A DNA stretch of 64,000 nt from NCBI GenBank assembly GCA_964576115.1, contig CAZNUA010000002.1, positions 62,001-126,000 on the forward strand. Reading direction: 5' to 3'. Below are positions 33,615 through 42,241 of the stretch, one piece after another. How positions within the stretch are numbered: position 1 is the first letter of the stretch; every line of letters begins with the position of its first letter. The position numbers and the translations under genes are program-made. The stretch is from CAYSYY01 sp964576115 [NCBI: uncultured Gemmatimonadota bacterium]. Lineage in GTDB: Bacteria > Blakebacterota > Blakebacteria > Blakebacterales. The notes under the pieces are model-generated. The model did not search any database, had not been told where the DNA came from, and was given only the letters and a program-made list of their open reading frames with translations.

Positions 33615-34922
33615 TCAGGCCTGTACAATCCGGGCCTTTGGCTCGGCCACCCCTGACAGAGCATTGCGGGTGTCGATGACGAGCCGGGCCCGACCGGCCA
33701 CCAGCTCGTAATCGACTCCGGTATGATCGGCGGCAATGACGACGGCATCATATCCGGCCAGGGTCTCGGCCGTCAGCGGAACCGACGGCGTTCCCGCCTG
33801 TTCCGGGTAGTCTCGTGTGAGGGGAAGTTCGGGAACGAAGGGGTCGTGATAGCTCACCTGTCCTGCCCCATTGTCCCGGAACAGAGACATGAGCCGCAGA
33901 CCCGGTGATTCCCTGGTGTCGCTGATGTCCCGTTTGTATGCCACCCCCAGAACCAGAATGGCGGCCCCCTCCAGACCGGCCCCCGTCTCGGCCAGAGCGG
34001 CGGCTGTCTTGGCAACCACCCAGGCCGGCATGCCGGTATTGATCTGACCGGCCAGCTCCACGAACTGGGCCGGGAAATCGTACTTCGTGCGGGCCAGCCA
34101 GTACAGGTAGAAAGGATCGATCGGCAGGCAGTGTCCGCCCAGCCCGGGTCCGGGCCAGAAGGGCTGGAAGCCGAAGGGTTTGGTGGCGGCCGCCGCGATC
34201 ACTTCCCAGATATCGAGTTCCATACGGTCGGCCAGCATCTTGAGTTCGTTCACCAGGGCGATGTTCACCGCCCGGTAGATGTTCTCGAGCAGTTTGGCCA
34301 TTTCGGCCGTCTCGGGGTTCGAGACAGGTATCGTTTCGGGTGTAATCAGGTCATACAGGGCCCGGGCCCGCTCCAGATCCTCGGGACCGAGCCCGGCCAC
34401 GATCTTGGGTACCCGGGTGATATCGTGGTTCTCATCGCCGGGATCGACCCGCTCGGGGCTGAACGCCAGAAAGAAGTCCCGCCCGGCTTCAAGGCCCGAC
34501 ACCTCCTCGAGGATCGGTTTGAGCACCTCACGGGTCGTTCCGGGATAGGTGGTGCTTTCCAGGGACACGAGTTGACCGGCCTGGAGGTGACGGCCCAGAT
34601 CCCGGGCTGTCTTCTCCACAAAGGACAGGTCAGGTGTCATGACGTCTGTCAGTGGTGTCGGCACCGCTATGATCACCGCCTCCGCCTCGAGCATGCTCTC
34701 TGTATCGGTCGACAGGGTCACGGAGTCGCCGTCCAGCGCCGCAATACGTGTATCCGGTATGTGCGAGAGATAACTCTTTCCGGCCGCGAGACTTTCGATC
34801 TTGGGGGCCTCTATATCCACCCCGATCACCCCGCAGCCGGCCTCCCGGAAAGCCAGCAGCAGCGGCAGACCGACGTATCCGAGTCCGATGACTCCGACAA
34901 CGGGTTTCCCTGTCCTTTTCAT
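33615..34922 (-). CDS. UDP-N-acetylhexosamine/UDP-sugar 6-dehydrogenase family protein
   Basis: This 435-residue enzyme has the NAD motif GLGYVGLP, SLESTTYPGTT, and the catalytic Cys in GPGLGGHCLPIDPFYL, which is closest to the WbpA/WecC branch. It oxidises a UDP-sugar at C6 to the uronic acid for envelope polysaccharide. The exact sugar is not certain. It overlaps the upstream trmH-like gene (ATGA). It is the last gene of the rsmG-DUF2085-membrane protein-rRNA methylase operon. Confidence 0.88.
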   Translation of the reverse strand: MKRTGKPVVGVIGLGYVGLPLLLAFREAGCGVIGVDIEAPKIESLAAGKSYLSHIPDTRIAALDGDSVTLSTDTESMLEAEAVIIAVPTPLTDVMTPDLSFVEKTARDLGRHLQAGQLVSLESTTYPGTTREVLKPILEEVSGLEAGRDFFLAFSPERVDPGDENHDITRVPKIVAGLGPEDLERARALYDLITPETIPVSNPETAEMAKLLENIYRAVNIALVNELKMLADRMELDIWEVIAAAATKPFGFQPFWPGPGLGGHCLPIDPFYLYWLARTKYDFPAQFVELAGQINTGMPAWVVAKTAAALAETGAGLEGAAILVLGVAYKRDISDTRESPGLRLMSLFRDNGAGQVSYHDPFVPELPLTRDYPEQAGTPSVPLTAETLAGYDAVVIAADHTGVDYELVAGRARLVIDTRNALSGVAEPKARIVQA

Positions 34923-35731
34923 GGTCCTTGTCCCTGTGTGAGTACATACATCAGGATGCCCCCGGCCACCGCGACATTCAGGGATTCAACCCTACCGGCC
35001 TGGGGGATCGTCAGGGCTTGACCCCGCCGCTTGAGTTCGGGGCGCACCCCGGAGGCCTCGCTGCCCAGCAGCAGTATCCAGGGCCGGGAATCCTGTTGCT
35101 CGGGCCTGTCCGACCCGCCGGAGACTTCGGCCCGGAAAACCGCCCACTCGTCTTCGGGCAGGATGTCCAGCAGGGCCTCCAGCTCCACCCCTGAAAAGAG
35201 GCCGGGCAGGGTCAGGATGGTACCCGCCGAGCTGCGGATGACTTTCGGGTTCATCGGATCCACCGTGCCCCGACCGAAGAGAACGGCACCGACTGCGAAG
35301 GCTCCGGCCGTGCGGACCAGGGTTCCGACATTGCCGGGGTCGGTCACGGCATCGAGGGCCAGGACCGATGTGATCTCCCGATCGTGAAGATGGGTGCGGA
35401 TGTCGTCGGGTTCGGTTGCCGCCGGCGGCGCCCAGGACACCAGCGCCAGAAGCCCCGCGGGGGTGACCGTATCGCAGATCTCGGCGCACTGGTGCGGTTC
35501 GATGGCGTACACATCCACACCGTCCTCCCGGGCCCGCTCGCTCAGGACGGCTGTTTCGGGGCGCCTGGCGGCGTCCGGGGTCAGGGCCACGAACGCGACC
35601 GGCAGGTCGGCCTGCAGGGCATGCTCCACCGCCCGCAATCCTTCCACCACGACCAGCCCGCGCCGGCGGCGAACCGCCCGATGACGCAGGCCTCGCAGGA
35701 GACGGAGTTTACTGCGGTTCAGCGGTTCCAT
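34919..35731 (-). CDS. TrmH/SpoU-family RNA 2'-O-methyltransferase
   Basis: This 270-residue SPOUT enzyme has the three motifs DPGNVGTLVRTAGAF, LLGSEASGVRPEL and RVESLNVAVAGGILMY. It has an N-terminal RNA-binding extension (residues 1-100). It methylates rRNA or tRNA ribose in the cytoplasm; the site is unknown. It overlaps the upstream membrane-protein gene by 23 bases and the downstream dehydrogenase by 4. Confidence 0.9.
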   Translation of the reverse strand: MEPLNRSKLRLLRGLRHRAVRRRRGLVVVEGLRAVEHALQADLPVAFVALTPDAARRPETAVLSERAREDGVDVYAIEPHQCAEICDTVTPAGLLALVSWAPPAATEPDDIRTHLHDREITSVLALDAVTDPGNVGTLVRTAGAFAVGAVLFGRGTVDPMNPKVIRSSAGTILTLPGLFSGVELEALLDILPEDEWAVFRAEVSGGSDRPEQQDSRPWILLLGSEASGVRPELKRRGQALTIPQAGRVESLNVAVAGGILMYVLTQGQGP

Positions 35732-36236
35732 CGCCAGGCGGCTCTATCCCCACCGGGGGAGGTACCTGGGGGGGCCGGGTCAGCCGGAGATAGAGCAAAG
35801 CCCCGAGGGCTCCGAAGCCGGCGAAGAGAACCATGGAGAAGATCGCCGAGAAGAACTGCATGGCCAGCAGGGCCAGACCCTGTTCGGGCAGATTCTGCAG
35901 AAAATCGAGGGTGCCCGGCGGCACGTTATCGGGCAGGTAGCGTTCCAGACGCTCGAAAACGCCGGCCATGGCCGGTCCCAGGAACAGGCCCCAGAGGATC
36001 TCCAGGGTGGAACTCACCAGCCCGGCGAAGGCTCCGGCCAGGGCCCCCGTCACGGCCCCCTCCCCCTCTTTCAGGCTGGCGGTGCGAACCACGACCGCCG
36101 CCGCGACGGCTCCGGCCACCCAGCCCCACAGGCAGCAGAAACAGTTCAACCAGCCGATCAGGGGAATGGCCGAGGCCAGACCGCCCGCCAGACCGCCCCA
36201 GAAAATCCCGCGTATTCTCTCTTCACTCAAGGCCAT
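35709..36236 (-). CDS. Small membrane protein with glycine-zipper-like segments (unknown)
   Basis: This 175-residue protein has about four hydrophobic segments with many Gly and Ala (LAGGLASAIPLIGWLNCFCC, VTGALAGAFAGLVSS) and a Pro-rich tail. I do not recognise a family. It overlaps the DUF2085 gene by 14 bases and the methylase by 23, so it belongs to this operon. It may be a small integral membrane protein of the envelope. Confidence 0.65.
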   Translation of the reverse strand: MALSEERIRGIFWGGLAGGLASAIPLIGWLNCFCCLWGWVAGAVAAAVVVRTASLKEGEGAVTGALAGAFAGLVSSTLEILWGLFLGPAMAGVFERLERYLPDNVPPGTLDFLQNLPEQGLALLAMQFFSAIFSMVLFAGFGALGALLYLRLTRPPQVPPPVGIEPPGDGTAEPQ

Positions 36237-36693
36237 GATTACATCCCGTCATCGCAAGGGCCAGTGGGGCGGCCGCCGCGACTCCCGTCAGGGCGCGCAG
36301 CGCCGGACCCGTATTCCACACACCCAGGAGGTTCCCCGCGCCGTCAAGGGCCAGCGGCAGGATGAGCAGAAAGGCTGCTCCAGGCACCCGCCAGCAGAAA
36401 CCCGCCTGCCTGGCTCCGGCGCCGATCAACGCGACCACGGCCAATCCGGCATAGAAACCAGTGCAGCGGGCACAGACGACCAGGGCCGTGCCGCCGATCG
36501 CGAAGGAGCGCTCCGGGTCCTGATGGCAGAGCGGGCGAAAAGCGAGCCGTACCGCCCGGCTCACGATCGATTCCTCTCCGAGGAGCTGGGCGATGACGAT
36601 CAGGAGCAACGGCGCCGCGAGCAGCCCTGCCCAGAAAAGAGGTGACGGGCGCTGCCGTACGACCGCCGGCGATCGATCGTTCGCCCCGTACAT
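36223..36693 (-). CDS. DUF2085-family membrane protein
   Basis: This 156-residue protein has the DUF2085 signature: CHQDPERSF, then VCARCTGFYAG, between four hydrophobic segments. The conserved Cys and His may bind metal; the function is unknown. ATG 36693 is used; a TTG at 36729 overlapping the rsmG stop is possible. It is the second gene of the rsmG operon. Confidence 0.85.
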   Translation of the reverse strand: MYGANDRSPAVVRQRPSPLFWAGLLAAPLLLIVIAQLLGEESIVSRAVRLAFRPLCHQDPERSFAIGGTALVVCARCTGFYAGLAVVALIGAGARQAGFCWRVPGAAFLLILPLALDGAGNLLGVWNTGPALRALTGVAAAAPLALAMTGCNHGLE

Positions 36694-36725
36694 GGCGCGA
36701 ATTCTAGGCCGGCGCCCGTCGACTG

Positions 36726-37400
36726 TCAACGCACTTCACCGATTTCCGAAACGCACGAAGAGAACTCGTTAGACACAAAGACGTGTGAATAGGTGTTATA
36801 AAGGGTAAACGCGTGCTCGCCCGCCGGCTCTCTCAGCACCCCCTTCAACCCGTTCCGCTGGGCGGGAGAGTGCCAGAGAAGCAGCACCGCCCGGGGGCCC
36901 AGCAAGGGGAGGAGCCGGGGCAGGAGTGATTCCGGAGGAGCCAGAGCACGAACCGTCAGGCAGGAATAGCGCGCCACCTCTTCGGGAGCGAGGGACTCGA
37001 ACCGGGCCCCGATCACATCGACCCGCTCAGAGAGGCCCAGCTCGCGGACAGTACGCTCGAGCCACTCGGCTTTGCGCGTTCGAGATTCCAGCAGCGAGAC
37101 CCGACTGTGAGGCCGGGTGATGGCCAGCGGCAGTCCGGGCAGGCCGCCGCCGCTCCCGATATCAAGTATCGTCGCCGTCCCCTCCGTGGCGGGGGAGAGC
37201 AGACCGAGCAGGGAATCAGCCAGGTGACGGATCGGTCCGTCCTCCAGAGTCTTCGGGCTGATGAGATTGATCGTGCCGACGGACATGTGAAGGAGATCCC
37301 AGTACCGGGCCAGGAGATCCAGGGCGGCACTGTCCAGAACGATACCCAGGGGCTGAATTTCGGCCGTCAGAAGGCGGGCAGGCAGAAGATCGTGTTTCAC
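36726..37400 (-). CDS. rsmG: 16S rRNA (guanine-N7) methyltransferase RsmG
   Basis: This 224-residue enzyme has SAM-binding DIGSGGGLPGLPLAI and family blocks NLISPKTLED, LLESRTRKAEWLE and VTVRALAPPE. It methylates G527 of 16S rRNA. The usual neighbours mnmE, mnmG, parA and parB are absent. GTG 37400 follows AGG by six bases, and the start codon lies inside the parS-like site at 37393-37408. Confidence 0.92.
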   Translation of the reverse strand: MKHDLLPARLLTAEIQPLGIVLDSAALDLLARYWDLLHMSVGTINLISPKTLEDGPIRHLADSLLGLLSPATEGTATILDIGSGGGLPGLPLAITRPHSRVSLLESRTRKAEWLERTVRELGLSERVDVIGARFESLAPEEVARYSCLTVRALAPPESLLPRLLPLLGPRAVLLLWHSPAQRNGLKGVLREPAGEHAFTLYNTYSHVFVSNEFSSCVSEIGEVR

Positions 37401-37408
37401 GTGAAACC
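37393..37408. promoter_or_regulatory. parS-like site (15 of 16 matches)
   Basis: TGTTTCACGTGAAACC matches the ParB site TGTTTCACGTGAAACA except in the last base. It overlaps the rsmG GTG start (37398-37400), so binding of ParB could affect rsmG translation or transcription. Confidence 0.85.
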
Positions 37409-37604
37409 TAGTGCCCTGTCACGCAACACGTGTCGTATTCGAACAGCGCTGCATCCCGACCGGCAGCGTTCTGTCTTCGTTCCGGTCCGGTAACGTGCCA
37501 AGGTCTCATGGTTCCAGGTACCCTGCCGGTGTCTTCTTCCCCCCGACACCGCGGTTCGTGGAGTAGTCTACAGATTGTCCTTTTTCGGATACAATACCGC
37601 GCGA

Positions 37605-37620
37605 TGTTTCACGTGAAACA
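37605..37620. promoter_or_regulatory. parS site, perfect match
   Basis: TGTTTCACGTGAAACA is an exact copy of the ParB target and lies just past the yidC stop. It sits in a 227-bp gap with no gene, 212 bases from the first site. ParB should load here near the origin. parA and parB are not in the window. Confidence 0.93.
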
Positions 37621-37627
37621 ACGCCCG

Positions 37628-39433
37628 TCAGCGTTTCTTCCTGCCTCCCGGCTTTTGGACTGGACCGCCTTTGCCGGCTTTCTGTCCCCGGCCGCTTTGT
37701 ACCGGGGTGCGCCCGTTCGCCGACCCCTTCCCTGACCGGCCGGTTCCCGTGCCTGCGGTTTCGGCTGCCGCGGGACGTTTGTGCACGAGTTCGGTCTGCA
37801 CGATGGAGAGAATATTGAAGAGGGTCCAGTACAGGACCAGCCCGGCCGGAAAGCTCTTGAAGAGAAAGAAGAACATGATCGGCATCAGCAGGGCCATGGT
37901 TCTCTGCTGCGGGTTCTTGAGCTGGGCCCGCTGCTGAAGAAGCATGGTCAGACTCATCAACCCCGGCAGGACCATGTAGGGATCTGCCATCGACAGGTCG
38001 TTGATCCAGAGTACGAAGGGGGCGCCCCGCAACTCGATGGTGGTACGAAAGACAATGAACAGGGCCCAGAAGACCGGCATCTGCAGGAGAAGGGGAAAGC
38101 ACCCGCCGAGGGGGTTGACTTTGTTCTCCTTGTAGAGATTCATGATCTTTTTGTTCATCTTCTCCGGGTCGTCCTTGTATTTCTCCCGGATCTCCTGCAT
38201 GCGCGGCGTCAGTTCCTGCATGGCATGCATGCTCTCGTACGACTTCCGTGTCAGCGGGAAGACCACGACCTTGACCAGAATGGAGAAGACGATGAGGACC
38301 AGCCCGTAATTGGGGATGTACCCGTGCAGGAAGGTGAAGAGGATCAAAACGAACTTGCTGATCGGCTTGATGATGCTGAACCCGAAGTCCATCATTCCTT
38401 CGAGACCGACCTCGTACTCACGCAGGATACTGTAATCGATCGGTCCCAGATAGAGCAGGGTACCTATTTCGCTTCCGGCGGTTGTCTCGATCTCTCGTTC
38501 GGCCGCCAGCTGCATGCGCGGTGGACCGTTCTCGCCGGCCTGGCCGCTCATTCTGACGGTCCGGAAGAGCTCGCCCTGCGGGACGAGGGCGGCGGTGAAA
38601 TACTTGGTCCGCAAAGCCACCCATTCAACCGATCCGAAGAGCTGCTCCTCGACATGATCCTGCTTCAGGCGGGTTTTCTGCACATCACCCCCCTGAGAGC
38701 CGTAAAAACCCGAGTACTGGACGTCTTCCCGCCGGGTCTTGTCCGTACTCGTTTCGGTGAAGTTGAGTCCGCCGACCCATAACAACCGGTAGGCGTCGTT
38801 CATGGGGGTGGTGGTGAAACCGGTGAAGGCGTCGTTGATACCCACCGCATACCCGTCACCGTTGAAGGTCAGGCGTCGCACCGCCTGCCTCTCGTCTGCC
38901 ACCTCGGCCGACATGACCAGCGTGGTTTCCTCGCCGGGTCCGATTCTGATGGTGTCGGGTGCGTCGCAGGAAAAGACCAGATTCAGAGCATTGAGCCGTT
39001 CTTCTCCGAGCGGGATTTCGAAGACCGGACCCCACGTTCCCGGCGGCAGCATCTGTATCGGCGGCTCATCCTCGCGCTGGTAGTTCCGCAGCCGCCACTT
39101 TTCTATAACCGCACCGCGCGTATTCATGGTCGCCGTATAGAGGGGCGTCACAACCGTCAGCGCCCGGCCGGATCCGGGTATCTGGTCCACGCCGGCTTGT
39201 TCGGGCTCCGAAGTAGTTGGTTGGATGGGTTCGGTTTCCGTAACATCGTCCCGACTCCAGGCTCCGATGGTATCGGCCGTCACCGCCTGGGTCATCAGGC
39301 TGTCCGGCAGGTCGGTCTGGGGGGGCGGCGGGGGTGTCTCGGTCGGCCCATAGAACCAGCGCATGTAGGTCGGCATGAGCAGCAGGATGAGGCCGATGAT
39401 GACCAGGGCGATGATGGTGCGTTTGTCGTTCAT
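37628..39433 (-). CDS. yidC: Membrane protein insertase YidC
   Basis: This 601-residue insertase has an N-terminal helix, a Pro-rich linker, a large periplasmic domain and five membrane segments with MPVFWALFIVF, ending in a basic, Gly-rich tail. It inserts and folds inner-membrane proteins. The ATG overlaps the yidD stop (ATGA). The order rpmH-rnpA-yidD-yidC is the common origin-region operon; jag is not present. Confidence 0.96.
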   Translation of the reverse strand: MNDKRTIIALVIIGLILLLMPTYMRWFYGPTETPPPPPQTDLPDSLMTQAVTADTIGAWSRDDVTETEPIQPTTSEPEQAGVDQIPGSGRALTVVTPLYTATMNTRGAVIEKWRLRNYQREDEPPIQMLPPGTWGPVFEIPLGEERLNALNLVFSCDAPDTIRIGPGEETTLVMSAEVADERQAVRRLTFNGDGYAVGINDAFTGFTTTPMNDAYRLLWVGGLNFTETSTDKTRREDVQYSGFYGSQGGDVQKTRLKQDHVEEQLFGSVEWVALRTKYFTAALVPQGELFRTVRMSGQAGENGPPRMQLAAEREIETTAGSEIGTLLYLGPIDYSILREYEVGLEGMMDFGFSIIKPISKFVLILFTFLHGYIPNYGLVLIVFSILVKVVVFPLTRKSYESMHAMQELTPRMQEIREKYKDDPEKMNKKIMNLYKENKVNPLGGCFPLLLQMPVFWALFIVFRTTIELRGAPFVLWINDLSMADPYMVLPGLMSLTMLLQQRAQLKNPQQRTMALLMPIMFFFLFKSFPAGLVLYWTLFNILSIVQTELVHKRPAAAETAGTGTGRSGKGSANGRTPVQSGRGQKAGKGGPVQKPGGRKKR

Positions 39434-39681
39434 CCGTGTTTCTCGGACTCGGGTACGGGATCATACCCGCCTCGCGACCAGGGGCCGCATCGCAGTATGC
39501 GCCAGAGACTCAATCCGGTCCCGCGCAGGGGACCGTGTGTTCTCAAGGCCTCGAGGGCATAGGCGGAACAGGTAGGGTAAAAACGGCAGTGGGATCCGAG
39601 CAGGGGTGAAAGGAAGATCTGGTAGGCCCTGAGGGGCAGCTGCAGGACCTTAACGATCCAGTTGCTGTGCCAGGCTCTCAA
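39430..39681 (-). CDS. yidD: Membrane protein insertion efficiency factor YidD
   Basis: This is a small protein of about 83 residues with the family core YQIFLSPLLGSHCRFYPTCSAYALEAL and GYDPVP near the end. It assists YidC. The start is unclear: TTG 39681 lies nine codons before the conserved region, and GTG 39747 lies further inside rnpA; neither has a strong ribosome site. It overlaps rnpA by 32 bases and yidC by 4. Confidence 0.85.
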   Translation of the reverse strand: MRAWHSNWIVKVLQLPLRAYQIFLSPLLGSHCRFYPTCSAYALEALRTHGPLRGTGLSLWRILRCGPWSRGGYDPVPESEKHG

Positions 39682-40147
39682 AGGAACGTCTGAGCTGGGA
39701 GAAGTCCGCCTCAACGGCGCCCGCCTTTGCGATGATGATGAAGTCACCCGCAGGAAGCCTCTCCCGACCGGTGCGGTATATCTCCCTCAACCACCGCCTG
39801 ATCCGGTTTCGCACGACGGCCGTGGGACAGTGGCGACTCACCGTCAGGGCGACCCTGCGTGTGCCCCTCTCCCGTTCCAGGTGATAGCGGATGACCAGCA
39901 TCGTGTTCTCGCGGGTATCGCCCCCGGTCATGAGGTTCCCGATTGTCCGGCGCCCCTTGAGACGCTCGGCGCGGGGGAACCGTTCCTTCCCCCGGCCCGT
40001 GCTCAGACGCTCAGACGTCGGCGCCCCTTCTTGCGGCGTCGCTTGAGAACGGCCCGACCGCTGCGCGAACTCATCCGGGATCGGAATCCGTGAGTATTTT
40101 TCCGTTTCCGGCGGCTGGGCTGATAAGTCCGTTTCACCCTTCCTCAC
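39650..40147 (-). CDS. rnpA: Ribonuclease P protein component, frame open across rpmH
   Basis: The conserved RnpA core ([10 protein letters not shown], then [14 protein letters not shown] and FIIIAKAGA) begins just past the rpmH stop, yet no ATG, GTG or TTG lies between. The frame continues open through all of rpmH to GTG 40147 (or TTG 40162), which would give 165-170 residues with a non-conserved leader, as reported for Thermus. The alternative is a CTG at 40006 that overlaps the rpmH stop in a CTGA, preceded by GAAGGGG, which gives 118 residues, the usual size. The protein binds RNase P RNA for tRNA 5' processing. The start is not settled. Confidence 0.85.
   Translation of the reverse strand: MRKGETDLSAQPPETEKYSRIPIPDEFAQRSGRSQATPQEGAPTSERLSTGRGKERFPRAERLKGRRTIGNLMTGGDTRENTMLVIRYHLERERGTRRVALTVSRHCPTAVVRNRIRRWLREIYRTGRERLPAGDFIIIAKAGAVEADFSQLRRSFESLAQQLDR
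40003..40137 (-). CDS. rpmH: Ribosomal protein L34
   Basis: This 44-residue basic protein ([20 protein letters not shown], ending GRRRLSV) is a clear L34. It starts at GTG 40137, just after AGGAAGG. It is nested completely within the longer rnpA frame, shifted in reading frame. The rnpA CTG candidate overlaps its stop. Confidence 0.95.
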   Translation of the reverse strand: MKRTYQPSRRKRKNTHGFRSRMSSRSGRAVLKRRRKKGRRRLSV

Positions 40148-40359
40148 CTGTCCTGTCAGCAAGATGGTTCCCTGTGGTGCAAGACGCGCTAAGATGCCCC
40201 TACAAAGCCCCGACCGTCAAGCCCAATCAACCCCCTCCACCACCTGGCCGCAGTCTCTTCCCGGTCTTCCCCGGAATTGTGTATACGGTTCATTTTTTTC
40301 GTGGAAAAGACCTTGACTGCCTCGCGGGAGGTATGATACGTTGGCGCTTCGCACGGCGG

Positions 40360-40387
40360 TGTGGATAAGTGGATAAGGTGTGGATAA
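40360..40387 (-). other. Cluster of three DnaA boxes upstream of dnaA (part of oriC region)
   Basis: TGTGGATAA (reverse of TTATCCACA) occurs at 40360-40368 and 40379-40387, with AGTGGATAA, one mismatch, at 40368-40376. All have the same orientation. The 373-bp gap to rnpA also has a TTGACT (40313) and TATGAT (40332) that could form a poorly spaced promoter. The boxes may serve dnaA autoregulation and origin function. Confidence 0.85.
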
Positions 40388-40520
40388 CCGTGTTGGTGGG
40401 GTGTTGACGGGGCCGGGATAACTCTCCTGCCTCCGAAGTAACGTAGTGTCGAACCGGGAGTTACAGCAAGGAACCGCTGTTCCCGGAGAGTGTCACCGCA
40501 CATCAAGGAGTACCGGTAAC

Positions 40521-41900
40521 GTGGCTCAATCCGCCGATGTCATCTGGTCGAGATGTCTCGACGATCTGTCTGCCCAGCTCCCGGCCCAGAGCTTCGAAAC
40601 CTGGTTCAAACCGATCCAGCCCTCCCGACTCGGCGAGGATGAATTCCGGCTGGAGGTGCCGAGTCATTTCTTCGTCAACTGGGTGGAGCAGCACTACCGG
40701 CCGCTTCTGGATCGGATCGTGAAGTCCCGCGCCGGCGAGAACGTCCGGGTTGTCTTCGACATTCAGGAATCCGATCGGGAACAGGACAATCCCGCCGCTC
40801 ACCTGCCGCCCGAGAATCCGCACCCGATGACGACCAGGACCGGCGGTGGCGGTCTTCTCGACCCGGTGGCCCTGAATCCACGGTTCTCTTTCGACACCTT
40901 CGTCATCGGTAACAGTAATCAGTTCGCTCACGCCGCATCGAAGGCTGTTGCCGAAGCTCCGGGAAAAACCGCCTTCAACCCCCTGCTCGTGTACGGCGGG
41001 GTCGGTCTGGGCAAAACCCATTTGCTGCAGGCCATTGCCAGTTATGCCATCCAGAACGGTACCGCCACCCGCGTGAGCTACATTTCGAGCGAAAAGTTTG
41101 TAAGCGATTTCATTACCTCGATCCAGAACAACAAGACTTCCGAATTCAGTTCTCTGTACCGTAATGTGGATCTCCTGCTGGTGGACGACATCCAGTTTTT
41201 CACCAACAAGGAAAGAACCCAGGAGGAATTTTTTCATACCTTCAACACCCTGCATCAGCGCGGCAAACAGATCGTCCTGACCAGCGACCGCCTGCCCCGC
41301 GACCTGCCCGGTCTCGAAGAGCGGCTCATCTCCCGCTTTCTCTGGGGGCTCGTGACTGACATCCAGACACCCGACCTCGAGACCCGGGTCGCCATCCTGC
41401 AGAAGAAGGCCGATACCGACGGAGTCGATGTCCCCAACGACGTCCTGCTCTACATTGCCCAGAACATCAAGTCCAACATCCGCGAGCTGGAGAGTTGTCT
41501 GATCAAACTGCTGGCTTTTTCTTCGCTGACCGGTCGCGAGATCACCGTCGATCTGGCCCTCGAAGTACTCCATGATCAGATCGATACAACCCGGACCTGG
41601 ATCACACTCGAATCTCTACAGGAAACCGTCGCCTCCCATTTCAACATCTCGACCGATCTTCTCAAGGCCCGCACCCGGAAAAAAGAAATCGTGGTGCCCC
41701 GCCAGATCGCAATGTTCCTCTGCAAGCACCTGACCGACAGCAGTCTTAAAACGATCGGCCTGCACTTCGGCGGCCGGGATCACTCCACAGTCATTCATGC
41801 CTTCCAGACGATCGAGGAGAAACTCTCTACCAATCCTCAGATCAAGAGAGATGTCGATTCCCTTCTCTCCCGTCTGGACGTCGAACTCGATCTGCCATGA
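40521..41900 (+). CDS. dnaA: Chromosomal replication initiator protein DnaA
   Basis: This 459-residue AAA+ protein has an N-terminal domain I (residues 1-80), a linker, a Walker A (GGVGLGKTH, Lys165), Walker B (LLLVDDIQFF) and the C-terminal DNA-binding HTH with FGGRDHSTVIHA. It binds DnaA boxes and melts the origin. GTG 40521 follows AAGGAG by ten bases; an upstream GTG 40446 adds a non-conserved stretch. Boxes lie both upstream and between dnaA and dnaN. Confidence 0.97.
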   Translation: MAQSADVIWSRCLDDLSAQLPAQSFETWFKPIQPSRLGEDEFRLEVPSHFFVNWVEQHYRPLLDRIVKSRAGENVRVVFDIQESDREQDNPAAHLPPENPHPMTTRTGGGGLLDPVALNPRFSFDTFVIGNSNQFAHAASKAVAEAPGKTAFNPLLVYGGVGLGKTHLLQAIASYAIQNGTATRVSYISSEKFVSDFITSIQNNKTSEFSSLYRNVDLLLVDDIQFFTNKERTQEEFFHTFNTLHQRGKQIVLTSDRLPRDLPGLEERLISRFLWGLVTDIQTPDLETRVAILQKKADTDGVDVPNDVLLYIAQNIKSNIRELESCLIKLLAFSSLTGREITVDLALEVLHDQIDTTRTWITLESLQETVASHFNISTDLLKARTRKKEIVVPRQIAMFLCKHLTDSSLKTIGLHFGGRDHSTVIHAFQTIEEKLSTNPQIKRDVDSLLSRLDVELDLP

Positions 41901-42241
41901 AAAGCTGGTGATAACCCCCTGACTGGGTGTTGACATCCCCCCGATTCCTGTTCACCCGGCTGTGCTCAACTCCCCCCCGCACGGCCTTGTTCGGTGAATA
42001 TGTTGACACGGTGGAAAAGAGGCTCTCTTACCCACCCTGCGGGGCTCATTTTTCCACACTGAAGGGAATTGTTAATTTGCTTTACTGTAACAATTTAAGA
42101 GAAAAATCGCGTCTTGTACCAACTATCCACACTGCTTACTACTATTATGTCTGTTCTCTATATATTTTACGTAGGTTACACCGTCCGGTAACCGCTCGGT
42201 TCCGGTTTCACAGGACTACCTCCTGACGCAGGGAGCAACTG
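41901..42241. other. oriC: Probable oriC core: AT-rich region with DnaA boxes between dnaA and dnaN
   Basis: This 341-bp gap has no gene. It has a strongly AT-rich island from about 42062 to 42180, unlike the GC-rich surroundings. It holds TTTTCCACA (42050-42058, an allowed DnaA box variant) and CTATCCACA (42123-42131, one mismatch). A perfect 8-bp inverted repeat, AATTGTTA/TAACAATT (42067-42074 and 42088-42095), lies in the island. TGTTGACA occurs at 41928 and 42001. Together with the boxes at 40360 it suggests a bipartite origin flanking dnaA. The actual unwinding site is not proven. Confidence 0.7.

Noticed and set aside
40313-40337. dnaA promoter TTGACT...TATGAT
   Set aside because: The spacer is 13 bases, too short for a normal sigma-70 promoter; mentioned only in passing.
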